DNA from: Neobacillus vireti
GTDB taxonomy: Bacteria > Bacillota > Bacilli > Bacillales > Cytobacillaceae
Direction: 5' to 3'
Length of the DNA stretch: 64,000 nucleotides
Assembly: GCF_001026695.1 (NCBI RefSeq)
Contig: NZ_LDNB01000002.1
Location: 805,149 to 869,148, forward strand
Shown: one piece after another, positions 20,304 to 29,257 of the stretch
Position numbering within the stretch: the first letter of the stretch is position 1
Layout: each line of letters opens with the position of its first letter
Translations under genes and position numbers: made by a program
Notes under the pieces: generated by a model
What the model saw: only the letters and a program-made list of their open reading frames with translations
The model's database searches: none
What the model was told of the DNA's origin: nothing

Positions 20304-22553
20304 ATGCGGGGGAAATTATCAGGTAAACTACCAATTAATGAGTCAGGAATTAAGGCGAATAAATGGCATCGTAAAGTATTACATAAAGTTTTTCGTAAAC
20401 CATCATTTAAAATGACCATGAATGTTAAACAATGGGGCAGTTATATCATTATCATATTTTTCCTAGCAGCAATCACTTTTGTATCTTATAAAAATATAAA
20501 CGATTTGAGTGATCAAACGCATAATTTAGGAAATACTCAAATTAAAAAGATTAAATTAATCGGAAATTTAAAAGAGGAGTACACCCGTATTCGACTGTAT
20601 TCCACCCAACATGCGTTTGAACAAAATCTCAATGATAAGGATAAAATGGAGAAGTTTGTTAATGAGGATTTAGAGAAGGTAAGAAAAAATATAGAAGAAA
20701 TGAAAAAACTAAACAATTCTAGTAAAGATGCAAAATTATTACAAGAGTTCAAGAAAAACTTTGAAAGTTATGCTGCTATTATTCCATTTTTCTTTAAAGA
20801 TTCTAAAAGCAACAATTATGAATTTGCCCATTTGCAGTTGGAGGTATTGGCTCCGCTGGGAGAGAAAACGGTTATTTCTCTTGATAAGCTTGCTAAAGAT
20901 ATAGAAAACGATGCTGATGCAGTCATCACGACTACTGAGCAAACTGCATCACAATCTACCAAACAAATTATTTTCGTTTCTCTTATTGCTGTTCTTTTTA
21001 GCATCTTAATTTCATTTTTCATGACGAAACTCATTGGTCGCTCCGTTAAAGGGGTAGTAAAAAATGTTGATACTACAACGAATTCAATCAATGAAATAAA
21101 AAATTCAATTGCTAAAACGGCTGTCAGTGCACATGAATTAGATGCTTCGATGTTCAAAGCAAACGAATCGGTAAAAGAACTTGTTGATTCTATTCAACGG
21201 GTTGCAGGGAACACAAATGAAACGGCAACTGGCGTCGATGAAATCTCCGCTGCAATCGAACAAATGAGTGCTACCATTAATTTAGTTGCAGAAAGTGCCG
21301 GTAATTTGGATACTTCGGCTGAAGAAACATCTGCTGCAATCCAGGAAATGATGGTTTCTATCGAACAAGTAGCTGGAAACGCTGGCAATGTAGGTGTAAC
21401 TGTGGAACAAATCTCTTGTGCGATTGAATTAATGAGCAAATCCATTAATGGGGTTAGCAAAAATGCAGTTAGCTTGCATCAGACTGCTGAACAATCATCT
21501 GAAACGGTTAAGGATATGGTGGTTTCCATCAAACAAGTGGCTGACAGTGCGCAAAAAGTGAACCAACTTAGCAACGATGTTAAAAATGATGCCCTTGAAG
21601 GAACTGTATCATTGAATGAAACCTTGAATGGAATGAAAGAAATTTCTCAAGTGATTAACCAAGCAAGTAATGTGATGGAAAACTTAGGAAAAAGTTCTGA
21701 AGAAATCGGCAGTATTATCGAGGTGATTGATGAAATCGCCGATCAAACCAATCTACTAGCGCTCAATGCTGCGATTGAGGCTGCACGTGCTGGAGAACAA
21801 GGGAAAGGATTTGCGGTTGTAGCCGACGAAGTACGTAAATTGGCAGAACGATCAGCAAAAGCTACAAAGGATATTGCTATAAGAATCAAACGGATCCAAA
21901 ATGAAACCGCTTTTGCTGTTACCTCTATCCAAGACGGAGCACATAAGGTGAAAGTTGGAAATCAATTGGCTGAAAAAACGAAACAGGCAATTACAAAGAT
22001 TTCTGTTGGTATTGGCCAAGTGACAGAGGAAATGAACCAAATTGCCCGTGCTACAGAAGAGCAAAAGAAGAATAGCGAATCTATTATTAAAGCAGTTGAG
22101 AATTTTACCGAGCAAGCAACAGAAATGACCTATACTACAAAAGAACAATCAACGACGGCAGAAGAAATTGTCATCGGAATTACAAATACAAAAACACAGG
22201 TTCAACAAATCAGCATGGCAACGGCTGAACAAGCGAAAGGTGGTCGGGCCATCGTTGATGCAGTTGGAAATGTTACGACCCAATCTAGTTCAGTGACAAA
22301 TGCGACCAAGGAACAGGCTCTCACTGCCGAGGAAATCGTCCGCAATATCAGCAGTATTAAAGAAATGGTCGAACAAATGACGATATCGACGAGTGACCAA
22401 GTAAGATATGGTCAGGAAATCGCGTTAGAGGTTGGAAATGTCCAGAAACAATCAGAGGGATTAAATGCTAGTATTGAAACGGAAACAAAAGAAGTGGACG
22501 AGGTAGTACTGGCTATCACTGAGGTAAATACACAAATTGCAAAACTAAAGTAA
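20304..22553 (+). CDS. Methyl-accepting chemotaxis protein (paralog 4)
   Basis: A 749-residue chemoreceptor with the same domain order as the other three. Its extracellular domain is closest in pattern to paralogs 1 and 2. The signalling tip has small changes compared with the others: [20 protein letters not shown] (Gln for His) and [11 protein letters not shown] instead of KEI..LIK.IQ. The ATG has a weaker ribosome site (AAGGGGATG-like). It lies between two terminators, so it is its own transcription unit. Confidence 0.92.
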   Translation: MRGKLSGKLPINESGIKANKWHRKVLHKVFRKPSFKMTMNVKQWGSYIIIIFFLAAITFVSYKNINDLSDQTHNLGNTQIKKIKLIGNLKEEYTRIRLYSTQHAFEQNLNDKDKMEKFVNEDLEKVRKNIEEMKKLNNSSKDAKLLQEFKKNFESYAAIIPFFFKDSKSNNYEFAHLQLEVLAPLGEKTVISLDKLAKDIENDADAVITTTEQTASQSTKQIIFVSLIAVLFSILISFFMTKLIGRSVKGVVKNVDTTTNSINEIKNSIAKTAVSAHELDASMFKANESVKELVDSIQRVAGNTNETATGVDEISAAIEQMSATINLVAESAGNLDTSAEETSAAIQEMMVSIEQVAGNAGNVGVTVEQISCAIELMSKSINGVSKNAVSLHQTAEQSSETVKDMVVSIKQVADSAQKVNQLSNDVKNDALEGTVSLNETLNGMKEISQVINQASNVMENLGKSSEEIGSIIEVIDEIADQTNLLALNAAIEAARAGEQGKGFAVVADEVRKLAERSAKATKDIAIRIKRIQNETAFAVTSIQDGAHKVKVGNQLAEKTKQAITKISVGIGQVTEEMNQIARATEEQKKNSESIIKAVENFTEQATEMTYTTKEQSTTAEEIVIGITNTKTQVQQISMATAEQAKGGRAIVDAVGNVTTQSSSVTNATKEQALTAEEIVRNISSIKEMVEQMTISTSDQVRYGQEIALEVGNVQKQSEGLNASIETETKEVDEVVLAITEVNTQIAKLK

Positions 22554-22570
22554 TCGGTTTCGCAGGATAT

Positions 22571-22600
22571 AATGCCTTCGCGTATTGCGAAGGCGTTTTA
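22571..22600 (+). terminator. Rho-independent terminator after receptor 4
   Basis: GCCTTCGC pairs with GCGAAGGC around a TATT loop and is followed by GTTTTAG. It is homologous to the receptor 3 terminator. Confidence 0.8.
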
Positions 22601-22709
22601 GTATAACTCCTAAATTATCTTGAAGGGACAGGGCTGCCATCTACGTGTTTGATTGATAATTTTAAATAAAATCACCTGATATAAATAAAGTTTTATATAA
22701 ATCACAAAA

Positions 22710-22753
22710 ACTATCAAAAAGTTTGAATTTAACCTGAAAAATTATGGTAATAT
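22710..22753 (+). promoter_or_regulatory. Promoter with ACTATCAAAA box upstream of second cheR
   Basis: ACTATCAAAA at 22710-22719, TTGAAT at 22723-22728, and -10 TAATAT at 22748-22753 preceded by TATGG. It probably belonged originally to a receptor gene whose 3' tail remains just downstream, and it now serves cheR. Confidence 0.6.
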
Positions 22754-22776
22754 GATAAATATATATTTGTCTTTTT

Positions 22777-22814
22777 GAGGTAAATTCACAAATAGAGAAA
22801 TCTAAAGTAATTGG
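22777..22814 (+). pseudogene. Residual 3' tail of a deleted chemoreceptor gene
   Basis: Bases 22777-22814 match the last codons of receptors 1 and 4 (the GAGGTAAAT..ACAAAT...AAA..CTAAA region coding for EVNTQI.KLK), including the position of the stop. There is no upstream receptor sequence, and the reading frame has already drifted. It lies about 25 bp after a receptor-type promoter. The simplest reading is that an entire receptor gene was deleted between its promoter and its 3' end. Confidence 0.6.
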
Positions 22815-22889
22815 CTTATGGAATGGAACGCTTCCACGTCGTTTGAGGAGGGAGGGTATCAGATTCCCGCTTAAAAAGGAAGAGATCAA

Positions 22890-23696
22890 GTGTTAAATAA
22901 ACTTATGGAATTAGCTTTATCAATTAAGGAATTTTGCGGAATTGATTTCACTTCAAATCTCGCAAATTTGGAATTGAAAGTATCTAGAAGGCTAAATGAA
23001 TTAGAGTTAACAATGGACGAATACCTTGTCTATTTAGAGAAAGACCCGAACGAATGGGAGAAACTCGTGGAACAGATCACGATTAATGAAACCTATTTTT
23101 TCAGAGAATTCAGCCAACTAGAAGAATTTCAGAATCTCCTTAAGAAACAGACAGGTAAACAAATCAATGTGTGGTGCATCCCTTGTTCAACGGGTGATGA
23201 AGCCTATTCGCTTGCGATCTTAGCGCATGAGTTAGAATATTCGACAGGCAATCGTGTCAGAATCTTGGCTTCTGATATAAATAAAAAGGTATTGGATCAC
23301 GCAAAAAAAGGATTTTATCCAAAGAATTCCTTGGCATTCAGGAGACTTCCGGAAAATAAGGAATATCTTAAAAAGTATTTTATCGAAACAGAGGCAGGCT
23401 ATGAAGTGAAAAATGAAATCAAACAAATGGTTTCATTTGAACCGTTTAACTTGACCGATTACCCTACATATGCAAAATTCAAACAAATGGATTTTATATT
23501 CTGTAGAAATGTTTTGTTCTATTTTAACGAAGAGATTATTAAAAAAGTAATCGAGAGTTTTCATTCAGTCTTAAAAAATGATGGTTATTTATTTTTGGGT
23601 CATGCGGAGTCAATCTCAAGTTTCGAGAATAACTTTGTCTCAGTACATACGCAAGATACTTATTATTACAAGAAAAAAATCTTCAGTACTATTTAA
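22890..23696 (+). CDS. CheR chemoreceptor methyltransferase (copy 2)
   Basis: A second CheR family protein of 268 aa with TINETYFFREFSQL, the SAM-site IPCSTGDEAYSLAI and IFCRNVLFYFNEEII. Compared with copy 1 it has VWCIPCSTG in place of IWSAACSSG. GTG start with an AAAAGGAAGAG site. It lacks a partner cheB. Being next to the receptor cluster, it may be dedicated to these receptors. Confidence 0.92.
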   Translation: MLNKLMELALSIKEFCGIDFTSNLANLELKVSRRLNELELTMDEYLVYLEKDPNEWEKLVEQITINETYFFREFSQLEEFQNLLKKQTGKQINVWCIPCSTGDEAYSLAILAHELEYSTGNRVRILASDINKKVLDHAKKGFYPKNSLAFRRLPENKEYLKKYFIETEAGYEVKNEIKQMVSFEPFNLTDYPTYAKFKQMDFIFCRNVLFYFNEEIIKKVIESFHSVLKNDGYLFLGHAESISSFENNFVSVHTQDTYYYKKKIFSTI

Positions 23697-23798
23697 TGAA
23701 ATTTGAAGTTAGTTACGAAATAATCACTTCATTATTTTGATTTATTTTGATAGGATAGATAAAGAAATATTTATTCGGAAAGCTGAGGTTGAATCCAT

Positions 23799-24242
23799 TT
23801 GAAAATACAAGAACCGGTTAGGGCTAACATGGCTGACCCAAGACTCTCAACAACCGAGCGCTCTTCCAGCAACTCAGCATCATTTCAAAGAATCATGAGC
23901 TCCTATTCCAAAGAACTCACCCAGGAACACCTCCATCAACTGCTGCAAGATATTGACCAGCAAGGGGTAGTCCTAAGCGAAAAGCCAACGTTTCATGAAC
24001 TGAGTAAATACAAGACCCTTGTCAAACAATTTATCGGTGAAGTCACAAAAAACGGGGTGGGTTTGTACCAAACAGAAAGCTGGGATCCGTATGGTGGAAA
24101 TCAAACATTGAAAACGGTTCAAGTGCTCGACCGCAAATTGATGGAACTAACGGACCATGTATTAAATCAACAAAATGGCGGTCTTTCTATTTTGGAGAGA
24201 ATTGGAGAAATTAAAGGCTTATTGATCAACCTTTATACGTGA
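23799..24242 (+). CDS. yaaR: YaaR-family (DUF327) protein
   Basis: A 147-residue protein of the YaaR/DUF327 family, recognised from FQRIMSSYSKELTQEHLHQL, LSKYKTLVKQFIGEV and the C-terminal LSILERIGEIKGLLINLYT. The TTG start follows GAGGTTG. Its function is not established; its place before flagellar rod genes suggests a link with motility. A TTTTGATA box lies about 50 bp upstream. Confidence 0.82.
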   Translation: MKIQEPVRANMADPRLSTTERSSSNSASFQRIMSSYSKELTQEHLHQLLQDIDQQGVVLSEKPTFHELSKYKTLVKQFIGEVTKNGVGLYQTESWDPYGGNQTLKTVQVLDRKLMELTDHVLNQQNGGLSILERIGEIKGLLINLYT

Positions 24243-24321
24243 GTATTTCCCTACTTAAAAGGCAAAAATGTCAAGATTCTTACTAAAGCTGCATAAGAAA
24301 AAATAGAAAGGGAGCGAATAA

Positions 24322-24744
24322 GTGCAAAAATATGTAATTGAAATCCTTTTAGGCCTCAATTTGATTGGCGTGATTTATTTGGCTATTCGGGTCTCCTTCA
24401 ACAATAAATTTGATCCCCAGCAGAAATTACATCAAAAAATAAACGATAATCAAAAACAAATAACTCGTGAAATTACTGAGTTAAAAATAGCGCTAAACCA
24501 CTTACATAAAACCTTTCAACAGGAGTCCGAGCAGTGGCGGAGCGAAAGGCAAGCATTGGAAGCATCAATAAAGGCTGCTAGGAAATCAAACATTGGCCAG
24601 AATTTATTACTAAATGATCGTTATAAAGAGATATTTGATTTACAGGCTCAAGGGTTTTCCGTGGATCAAATTGCTAAGAAGCTTGAGAAAGGCTCTGGTG
24701 AAGTAGCCTTCATTTTACAGCTGGCTGCTCAAGCTCGTACCTAA
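24322..24744 (+). CDS. SwrB-like membrane-anchored coiled-coil protein (DUF6115 type)
   Basis: A 140-residue protein with one N-terminal membrane helix (YVIEILLGLNLIGVIYLAI), a coiled coil (about 35-95) and a C-terminal helix-turn-helix-like segment (YKEIFDLQAQGFSVDQIAKK followed by EVAFILQLA). This matches the layout of SwrB, which promotes flagellar export-apparatus assembly in B. subtilis. The match is by architecture, so the assignment is tentative. GTG start. Confidence 0.6.
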   Translation: MQKYVIEILLGLNLIGVIYLAIRVSFNNKFDPQQKLHQKINDNQKQITREITELKIALNHLHKTFQQESEQWRSERQALEASIKAARKSNIGQNLLLNDRYKEIFDLQAQGFSVDQIAKKLEKGSGEVAFILQLAAQART

Positions 24745-24760
24745 GGAGAGGGGTTTAATC

Positions 24761-25651
24761 ATGATAAGAGGTTTGTACTCTGCAGCATCGGGAATGTTTG
24801 CATTAGAACGGAAGCAAGAAACATTAGCCGATAATCTAGCCAATGCGCAAACACCTGGATATAAAAAGGATGACGCGGTCCAACGAGCGTTTCCAAAATT
24901 ATTTATGCAACGAATTCAGGACTTTAGTGAAAACGGAAACGTCCAAGCTGCTGGCGCCTTCCAACTCCCTGGACAGGCGGTTCGGATTGGAGAACTATAT
25001 AACGGAGTGTATACACAGGAACGGATACCTAGTTTCAATCAAGGGTCACTCGTTCAAACGTCAAATCCGTTGGACCTTGCGATTGAAGATCAGGGGATTC
25101 CCGCACAAATGATTAATGGCCGCCAAGTGAAGCCGGCTGCCTTCTTTGCCGTACAGATGCCTGATGGAACCGTTGGCTACACACGGAATGGAAAGTTAGA
25201 TTTAGACGCAAATGGTCATCTGGTTACATCGGAAGGGTATCTTGTGTTAGGGGCGGATCATACACCGGTCACAATCACAGAAAGTATTTCCAAAGAGGAT
25301 TTGTCCATTAATGCGGATGGCCAGTTGATTGCTTATCCTAATAATCCTTCTAAAACTAGGGTGGCCGGTCAGATTGGCATCGCAGTCGTGCAAAATCCAC
25401 TCGAACTTCGCCGGGTAGGAGGAAATGTATTCCAGTCTGCGAACCAGGTGCCATTTATTCAAGACGCTGGAGGTACTAATCCGGGAATTTCTCTTCACCA
25501 AGGTTTCATCGAACAATCGAATGTCGATACTGGCCAAACGATGACGAATATGATGATGGCAATAAGAGGGTATGAGGCAAATCAAAAGGTAATTAGCGTA
25601 TATGATAATTCATTGCAGCAGCTATACTCGATTGGAAAGATGAACGGATAA
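24761..25651 (+). CDS. flhO: FlhO flagellar rod protein (FlgF/FlgG family)
   Basis: A 296-residue axial protein with the N-terminal signature MIRGLYSAASGMFALERKQE then LADNLANAQTPGYKK, and the C-terminal SNVDTGQTMTNMMMAIRGYE and SVYDNSLQQLYSIGKM. Together with the next gene it corresponds to the Bacillus flhO-flhP pair that builds the rod. An AAGGAGAGG site precedes the ATG. Confidence 0.9.
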   Translation: MIRGLYSAASGMFALERKQETLADNLANAQTPGYKKDDAVQRAFPKLFMQRIQDFSENGNVQAAGAFQLPGQAVRIGELYNGVYTQERIPSFNQGSLVQTSNPLDLAIEDQGIPAQMINGRQVKPAAFFAVQMPDGTVGYTRNGKLDLDANGHLVTSEGYLVLGADHTPVTITESISKEDLSINADGQLIAYPNNPSKTRVAGQIGIAVVQNPLELRRVGGNVFQSANQVPFIQDAGGTNPGISLHQGFIEQSNVDTGQTMTNMMMAIRGYEANQKVISVYDNSLQQLYSIGKMNG

Positions 25652-25717
25652 CGTAAAGTCTCTACTAGTTAGACCGTTACTATACGATTAATAACGTTAG
25701 AATAGGAGATAAGGAAA

Positions 25718-26575
25718 TTGAATACTTCATTATTTATCTCATCCGGTGCATTGCAAGCATACCAGCAAAAAATTGATACGACCGCAAATAATGTGGCCAA
25801 TGTAAACACGACCGGATTTAAACGCAAGGACCAAAGCTTTTCTGAGATTTTAGCTTCGCAAATAAATAATCAAGGCCGGACAAATCAGGAAATTGGACGG
25901 CTTACTCCAAATGGTTTGCGAGTCGGTTATGGCACGCGAACAGGGCTTACGCAACTGGACATGGAACAAGGACAAGCGATTCAAACAGGCAACCCATTTG
26001 ATCTGATGATCTCCGGAAATGGTTTTTTCCAAGTAGCCTATCCATCTGCGACTGCCGGTGGCGCTAACGAAGTTCGGTATACTCGTGATGGGAATTTCCA
26101 TGTAAGTCCTGCTGCAAATAAACCGGGGAGCTATCATTTGGTCAATGCAAATGGCGGTCTTTTACTAGATCAGAATGGTCGGCCGATTGAGCTGGATGGT
26201 CAATATGAAGTGAACATGGATTCTACAGGTCAAATCCAGCTGAAAGATAAAAATGGCCAAGGTGGAGCATTTCTATCAGCGCAGCAGGTGGGCATAGTTG
26301 ATATTCAAAATCCGCATGTCTTACAGAATGATGGAAATAATGAATTCTCGATAGCCGCTAGTGCATTAACAAATGGAGCAACCGCAGCTAACTATGTGAG
26401 AATGATGACCATTGGTGAGGCGCAAATCTCAACTGGTTATTTAGAAGGCTCGAATGTGGATTTGTCAAAAGAGATGACAGATTTAATGACAGCGCAGCGG
26501 GGCTATCAATTGAACGCTAGAGCGGTTTCTTATGGTGATCAGATGATGGGGATTGCGAATAGTATATTGAAGTGA
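25718..26575 (+). CDS. flhP: FlhP flagellar rod protein (FlgG family)
   Basis: A 285-residue axial protein: N-terminal GALQAYQQKIDTTANNVANV then NTTGFKRKDQSF, and C-terminal LEGSNVDLSKEMTDLMTAQR then GYQLNARAVS. TTG start with AGGAGATAAGG upstream. The final flhO-flhP unit ends in a strong terminator. Confidence 0.9.
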   Translation: MNTSLFISSGALQAYQQKIDTTANNVANVNTTGFKRKDQSFSEILASQINNQGRTNQEIGRLTPNGLRVGYGTRTGLTQLDMEQGQAIQTGNPFDLMISGNGFFQVAYPSATAGGANEVRYTRDGNFHVSPAANKPGSYHLVNANGGLLLDQNGRPIELDGQYEVNMDSTGQIQLKDKNGQGGAFLSAQQVGIVDIQNPHVLQNDGNNEFSIAASALTNGATAANYVRMMTIGEAQISTGYLEGSNVDLSKEMTDLMTAQRGYQLNARAVSYGDQMMGIANSILK

Positions 26576-26588
26576 TTTTTTAGTAACG

Positions 26589-26632
26589 GCCGCAACCTGG
26601 TGAATGACTGCTAGGTGATTGCGGCTTTTTTT
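26589..26632 (+). terminator. Rho-independent terminator after flhP
   Basis: GCCGCAA (26589-26595) pairs with TTGCGGC (26619-26625), with extra inner pairing, followed by a T run. Confidence 0.88.
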
Positions 26633-26676
26633 ACATATTAACTATGATGAAAAAAACCTAAAAGAAATTTATCTTT

Positions 26677-26703
26677 TAAACTTTTTTAAGATTCATCCGA
26701 TAG
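26677..26703 (+). promoter_or_regulatory. Sigma-D promoter of fliD
   Basis: TAAA at 26677-26680, a 15-bp spacer, and TCCGATAG at 26696-26703, matching the sigma-D consensus TAAA-N15-GCCGATAT. It lies about 120 bp upstream of fliD, a classical late gene. Confidence 0.72.
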
Positions 26704-26822
26704 ATTATTATAAATGGGCATTTATTTATGAAACGACCATAAAAAGATAGACTCTGGACAAAATCGAATAAATTATCCCAAATTTAATTAAAAAATAAAT
26801 TGTTTTAAAGGAGGAACACACA

Positions 26823-28370
26823 ATGGTTAACTTAACAACACATATTTCTGGACTTGCCTCTGGATTAGATACGGAGAAATTGGTAAGTGACATGATGAAG
26901 GTCAACAAAATACCTCTAGATAAACTGCAACAAGCGAAAATACTAAACAGCTGGAAAACCGATGCTTACCGGGAAATCAATACGAAAATAGCAAGCTTTA
27001 GAGATGCAATGCAGGATTTAAGATTGGAAGGAACGTTTAATGCGCAAAAAGCAACATCAAGTAGTGCAAGTATCGATGTTTCAATGGCAGGAGTGTCAAC
27101 ACAACTGAATTTTACGATTTCTGAAGCAGTATTGGCAAAACCTGCTACAAGTAGTTCTGTAAGTTTTGATACAAAAATAGGAAAAGGTACGGACAGGATA
27201 GACCCTGATGGGAAAGAGGGTGAAATGTTAGAGTTTGAAATAAATGGTAAAAAAATCACAATACCAAAAACAAGTACATTTGATGAAGCGATTGCCGCAA
27301 TTAATTCTAAAAGCGCAGATACAAACGTCAAAGCTGCAAATGTGGGTGGGTCACTTGTTTTTACTTCAACGAAAGTCGGAGAAAACAATCCCATTACGAT
27401 TTCTAGTTTTAACGCTGAGGGGTCGCTATTAAAGATTGCTAACGGTTCTACTAGCGATAGCACTAGTTTTCCTAAAGGAACTTTTTTCTCCAAGGGTTCC
27501 GGTTTAGAACCAGGGTATGTTGTCATTAACGGAACACAAATCAATGTATCAGAAAACACCTTTACATATGATGGCGTCCAAATCACGTTAAAAGATGGAA
27601 TTTCAGCAGGCAGCAATGTGGGTATAAGCGTTAGTGCGGATACGGATAAGATTTTTGACAAACTGAAAACGTTTGTTGATAAGTACAATGAGCTTATAAA
27701 AGATTTAAATGACAAACTTGGTGAGAGTAAAAATCGCAACTACCCACCGCTTACTGAAGCTCAAAAGAAGGATATGAAAGAAGCAGATATTAAGCTTTGG
27801 GAGGATAAAGCGAAGAGTGGCCTGTTAGCTAATGATCCAACGATACGTCAATTTCTTACCCAGTTACGGACAAGCATGAGTGAAACGATCCAATCGGCAG
27901 GGATTAATCCAGATTTTAACTCTCTGCAAAAAATTGGTATTACGACAAGTACTGATTACAGAGAGAATGGTAAATTAACTTTAGATGAGTCTAAGCTAAA
28001 ATCGCTGTTAACGAGTAATTTGACTGATATCCAAAAAATGTTTTCCAACAAGATTGATACTGTCAATCCAAATGATACAACTGTAACAAGTGCTGTCAAA
28101 CACCAAAACAGTGGATTTGGGGTCAGAGTTTATGACCGAATTGCCGATGCGTTATCGCAATTAAAAGTAAAAGCTGGAGCGCCGGGTACGATTGCTATTA
28201 ACAGTGATTTGGGTAAAGAGGCTAAGTCGCTTGATGATCGAATCTCCAAACTTCAAGTCCGTGTGAATGCACAAGAGCAAGCATTATGGGTCAAATTCAA
28301 TGCGATGGAAAAAGCCCTGCAAAAATTGAATACACAGAGTTCTTTCTGGGCTCAACAATTGGGTCAATAG
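26823..28370 (+). CDS. fliD: FliD filament cap protein
   Basis: FliD caps the filament and folds incoming flagellin. The N-terminal SGLASGLDTEKLVSDMM and KLQQAKILNSWKTDAYREIN are the FliD_N hallmarks. The FliD_C region (about residues 270-510) ends in SKLQVRVNAQEQALWVKFNA and ALQKLNTQSSFWAQQLGQ. The start has AAGGAGG. fliS and fliT are about 24 kb away, not adjacent as in B. subtilis. Confidence 0.95.
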   Translation: MVNLTTHISGLASGLDTEKLVSDMMKVNKIPLDKLQQAKILNSWKTDAYREINTKIASFRDAMQDLRLEGTFNAQKATSSSASIDVSMAGVSTQLNFTISEAVLAKPATSSSVSFDTKIGKGTDRIDPDGKEGEMLEFEINGKKITIPKTSTFDEAIAAINSKSADTNVKAANVGGSLVFTSTKVGENNPITISSFNAEGSLLKIANGSTSDSTSFPKGTFFSKGSGLEPGYVVINGTQINVSENTFTYDGVQITLKDGISAGSNVGISVSADTDKIFDKLKTFVDKYNELIKDLNDKLGESKNRNYPPLTEAQKKDMKEADIKLWEDKAKSGLLANDPTIRQFLTQLRTSMSETIQSAGINPDFNSLQKIGITTSTDYRENGKLTLDESKLKSLLTSNLTDIQKMFSNKIDTVNPNDTTVTSAVKHQNSGFGVRVYDRIADALSQLKVKAGAPGTIAINSDLGKEAKSLDDRISKLQVRVNAQEQALWVKFNAMEKALQKLNTQSSFWAQQLGQ

Positions 28371-28386
28371 TATTTTTATACAAGAA

Positions 28387-28428
28387 CAAAAAAACGTAGT
28401 CAGAATTTCATTTTGACTGCGTTTTTTA
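28387..28428 (+). terminator. Rho-independent terminator after fliD
   Basis: AAACG.AGTCA pairs with TGACT.CGTTT around a loop of about 12 nt, flanked by A and T runs so it may act in both directions. Confidence 0.82.
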
Positions 28429-28454
28429 TTGGATGAACAAATTATTAATATAGC

Positions 28455-28655
28455 TAAACATTTCACACAAGACGCCGATAATTATCAATACCAAGGTGTT
28501 GTTTGCGAAAAAAATCGGTAAAAAAACTAGTTAAAAAGAACTAAACTAAATATTTGATTTACCGATAATAAATAATACCAAGGGATTCTTTGAGGGAAAA
28601 TGCAAAAAAACAAATTGTTAAAAATAACTAAACAAACAGTTTGATTGACCGATAA
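28455..28655 (+). promoter_or_regulatory. Three tandem sigma-D promoters at exact 87-bp intervals
   Basis: Three full sigma-D promoters: TAAA 28455-28458 with GCCGATAA 28474-28481; TAAA 28542-28545 with ACCGATAA 28561-28568; TAAA 28629-28632 with ACCGATAA 28648-28655. Every spacer is 15 bp and the -10 elements are exactly 87 bp apart. Each -10 is followed, 6 bp later, by ATACCAAGG, where transcripts should begin. They drive the CsrA-like gene and, since no other promoter was found before it, probably flagellin. Confidence 0.85.
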
Positions 28656-28769
28656 GAATATATACCAAGGTAATCCTTCGGTACATAAACGAAAGTGATT
28701 TTGATAATGAAGTTCTAAAGATACTTAAAAAGATGATTATTACGTTCATGACTTTTGGAGGATGCTAGC

Positions 28770-29117
28770 ATGCTTATTGTAGGCAGAGAAATCGGACAAT
28801 CCGTGATCATAGCTGACGTCATTAAAGTGACTGTACTACAAATTGGTTCCAAACTGCGGTTAGCCATTGATGCACCACAGCATATGCGCATTTCTCAAGT
28901 CAAACAAACTGGAAGTAGTAAGGACAAGTTGAAAAGGGGTGCTAGAATCATCGGTGCCACTACGCTTATTGGAGATTTGATAAAAGTAACGATTCTCCAT
29001 ACTGAATCAGGATTACTCCGCTTTGCGATCGATGCACCAAAAGAAATTAGCATCTTTCGAGAGGAATTGTATAAAGAAAACTTCTTATCAATTAATCAAA
29101 ATGTACTCAGTCTTTAG
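28770..29117 (+). CDS. Tandem-fused CsrA-like RNA-binding protein (two CsrA units)
   Basis: CsrA is a dimeric translational repressor, best known in Bacillus for blocking flagellin mRNA. Normal CsrA is about 60-75 aa; this one is 115 aa and contains two units, MLIVGREIGQSVIIADVIKV...IDAPQHMRI (1-47) and RIIGATTLIGDLIKVTI...IDAPKEISIFREELY (about 58-105). Unit 1 keeps the beta-1 Arg (GRE) but has lost the RNA-contacting Arg after the DAP motif (ISQ). Unit 2 keeps that Arg (IFRE) but has lost the beta-1 one. The ATG at 28770 is 9 bp after GGAGG. No fliW is in the window. RNA binding is inferred. Confidence 0.85.
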   Translation: MLIVGREIGQSVIIADVIKVTVLQIGSKLRLAIDAPQHMRISQVKQTGSSKDKLKRGARIIGATTLIGDLIKVTILHTESGLLRFAIDAPKEISIFREELYKENFLSINQNVLSL

Positions 29118-29118
29118 A

Positions 29119-29257
29119 TTTTGATATTTTTATCAAAAATCATTTCTAGTTAACTACTTTTGATAATAGACCCATTGGGTTTTATTATAAATAATCTTCA
29201 AAAGGGAAATATCCCAATCGAAATCAAATTTTATTATTATAGGGAGGAAAAGTAATT
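29119..29257 (+). promoter_or_regulatory. Structured flagellin leader
   Basis: The 140 bp before flagellin hold an inverted repeat TTTTGATA/TATCAAAA (29119-29138), another TTTTGATA (29158-29165), and an ATTGGG (29174-29179)/CCCAAT (29213-29218) pairing that encloses GGGAAATATCCC. The ribosome site is AGGGAGG (29241-29247). GGA triplets at 29205 and in the ribosome site are possible CsrA contacts. No sigma-D promoter is visible inside this leader. Confidence 0.45.
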
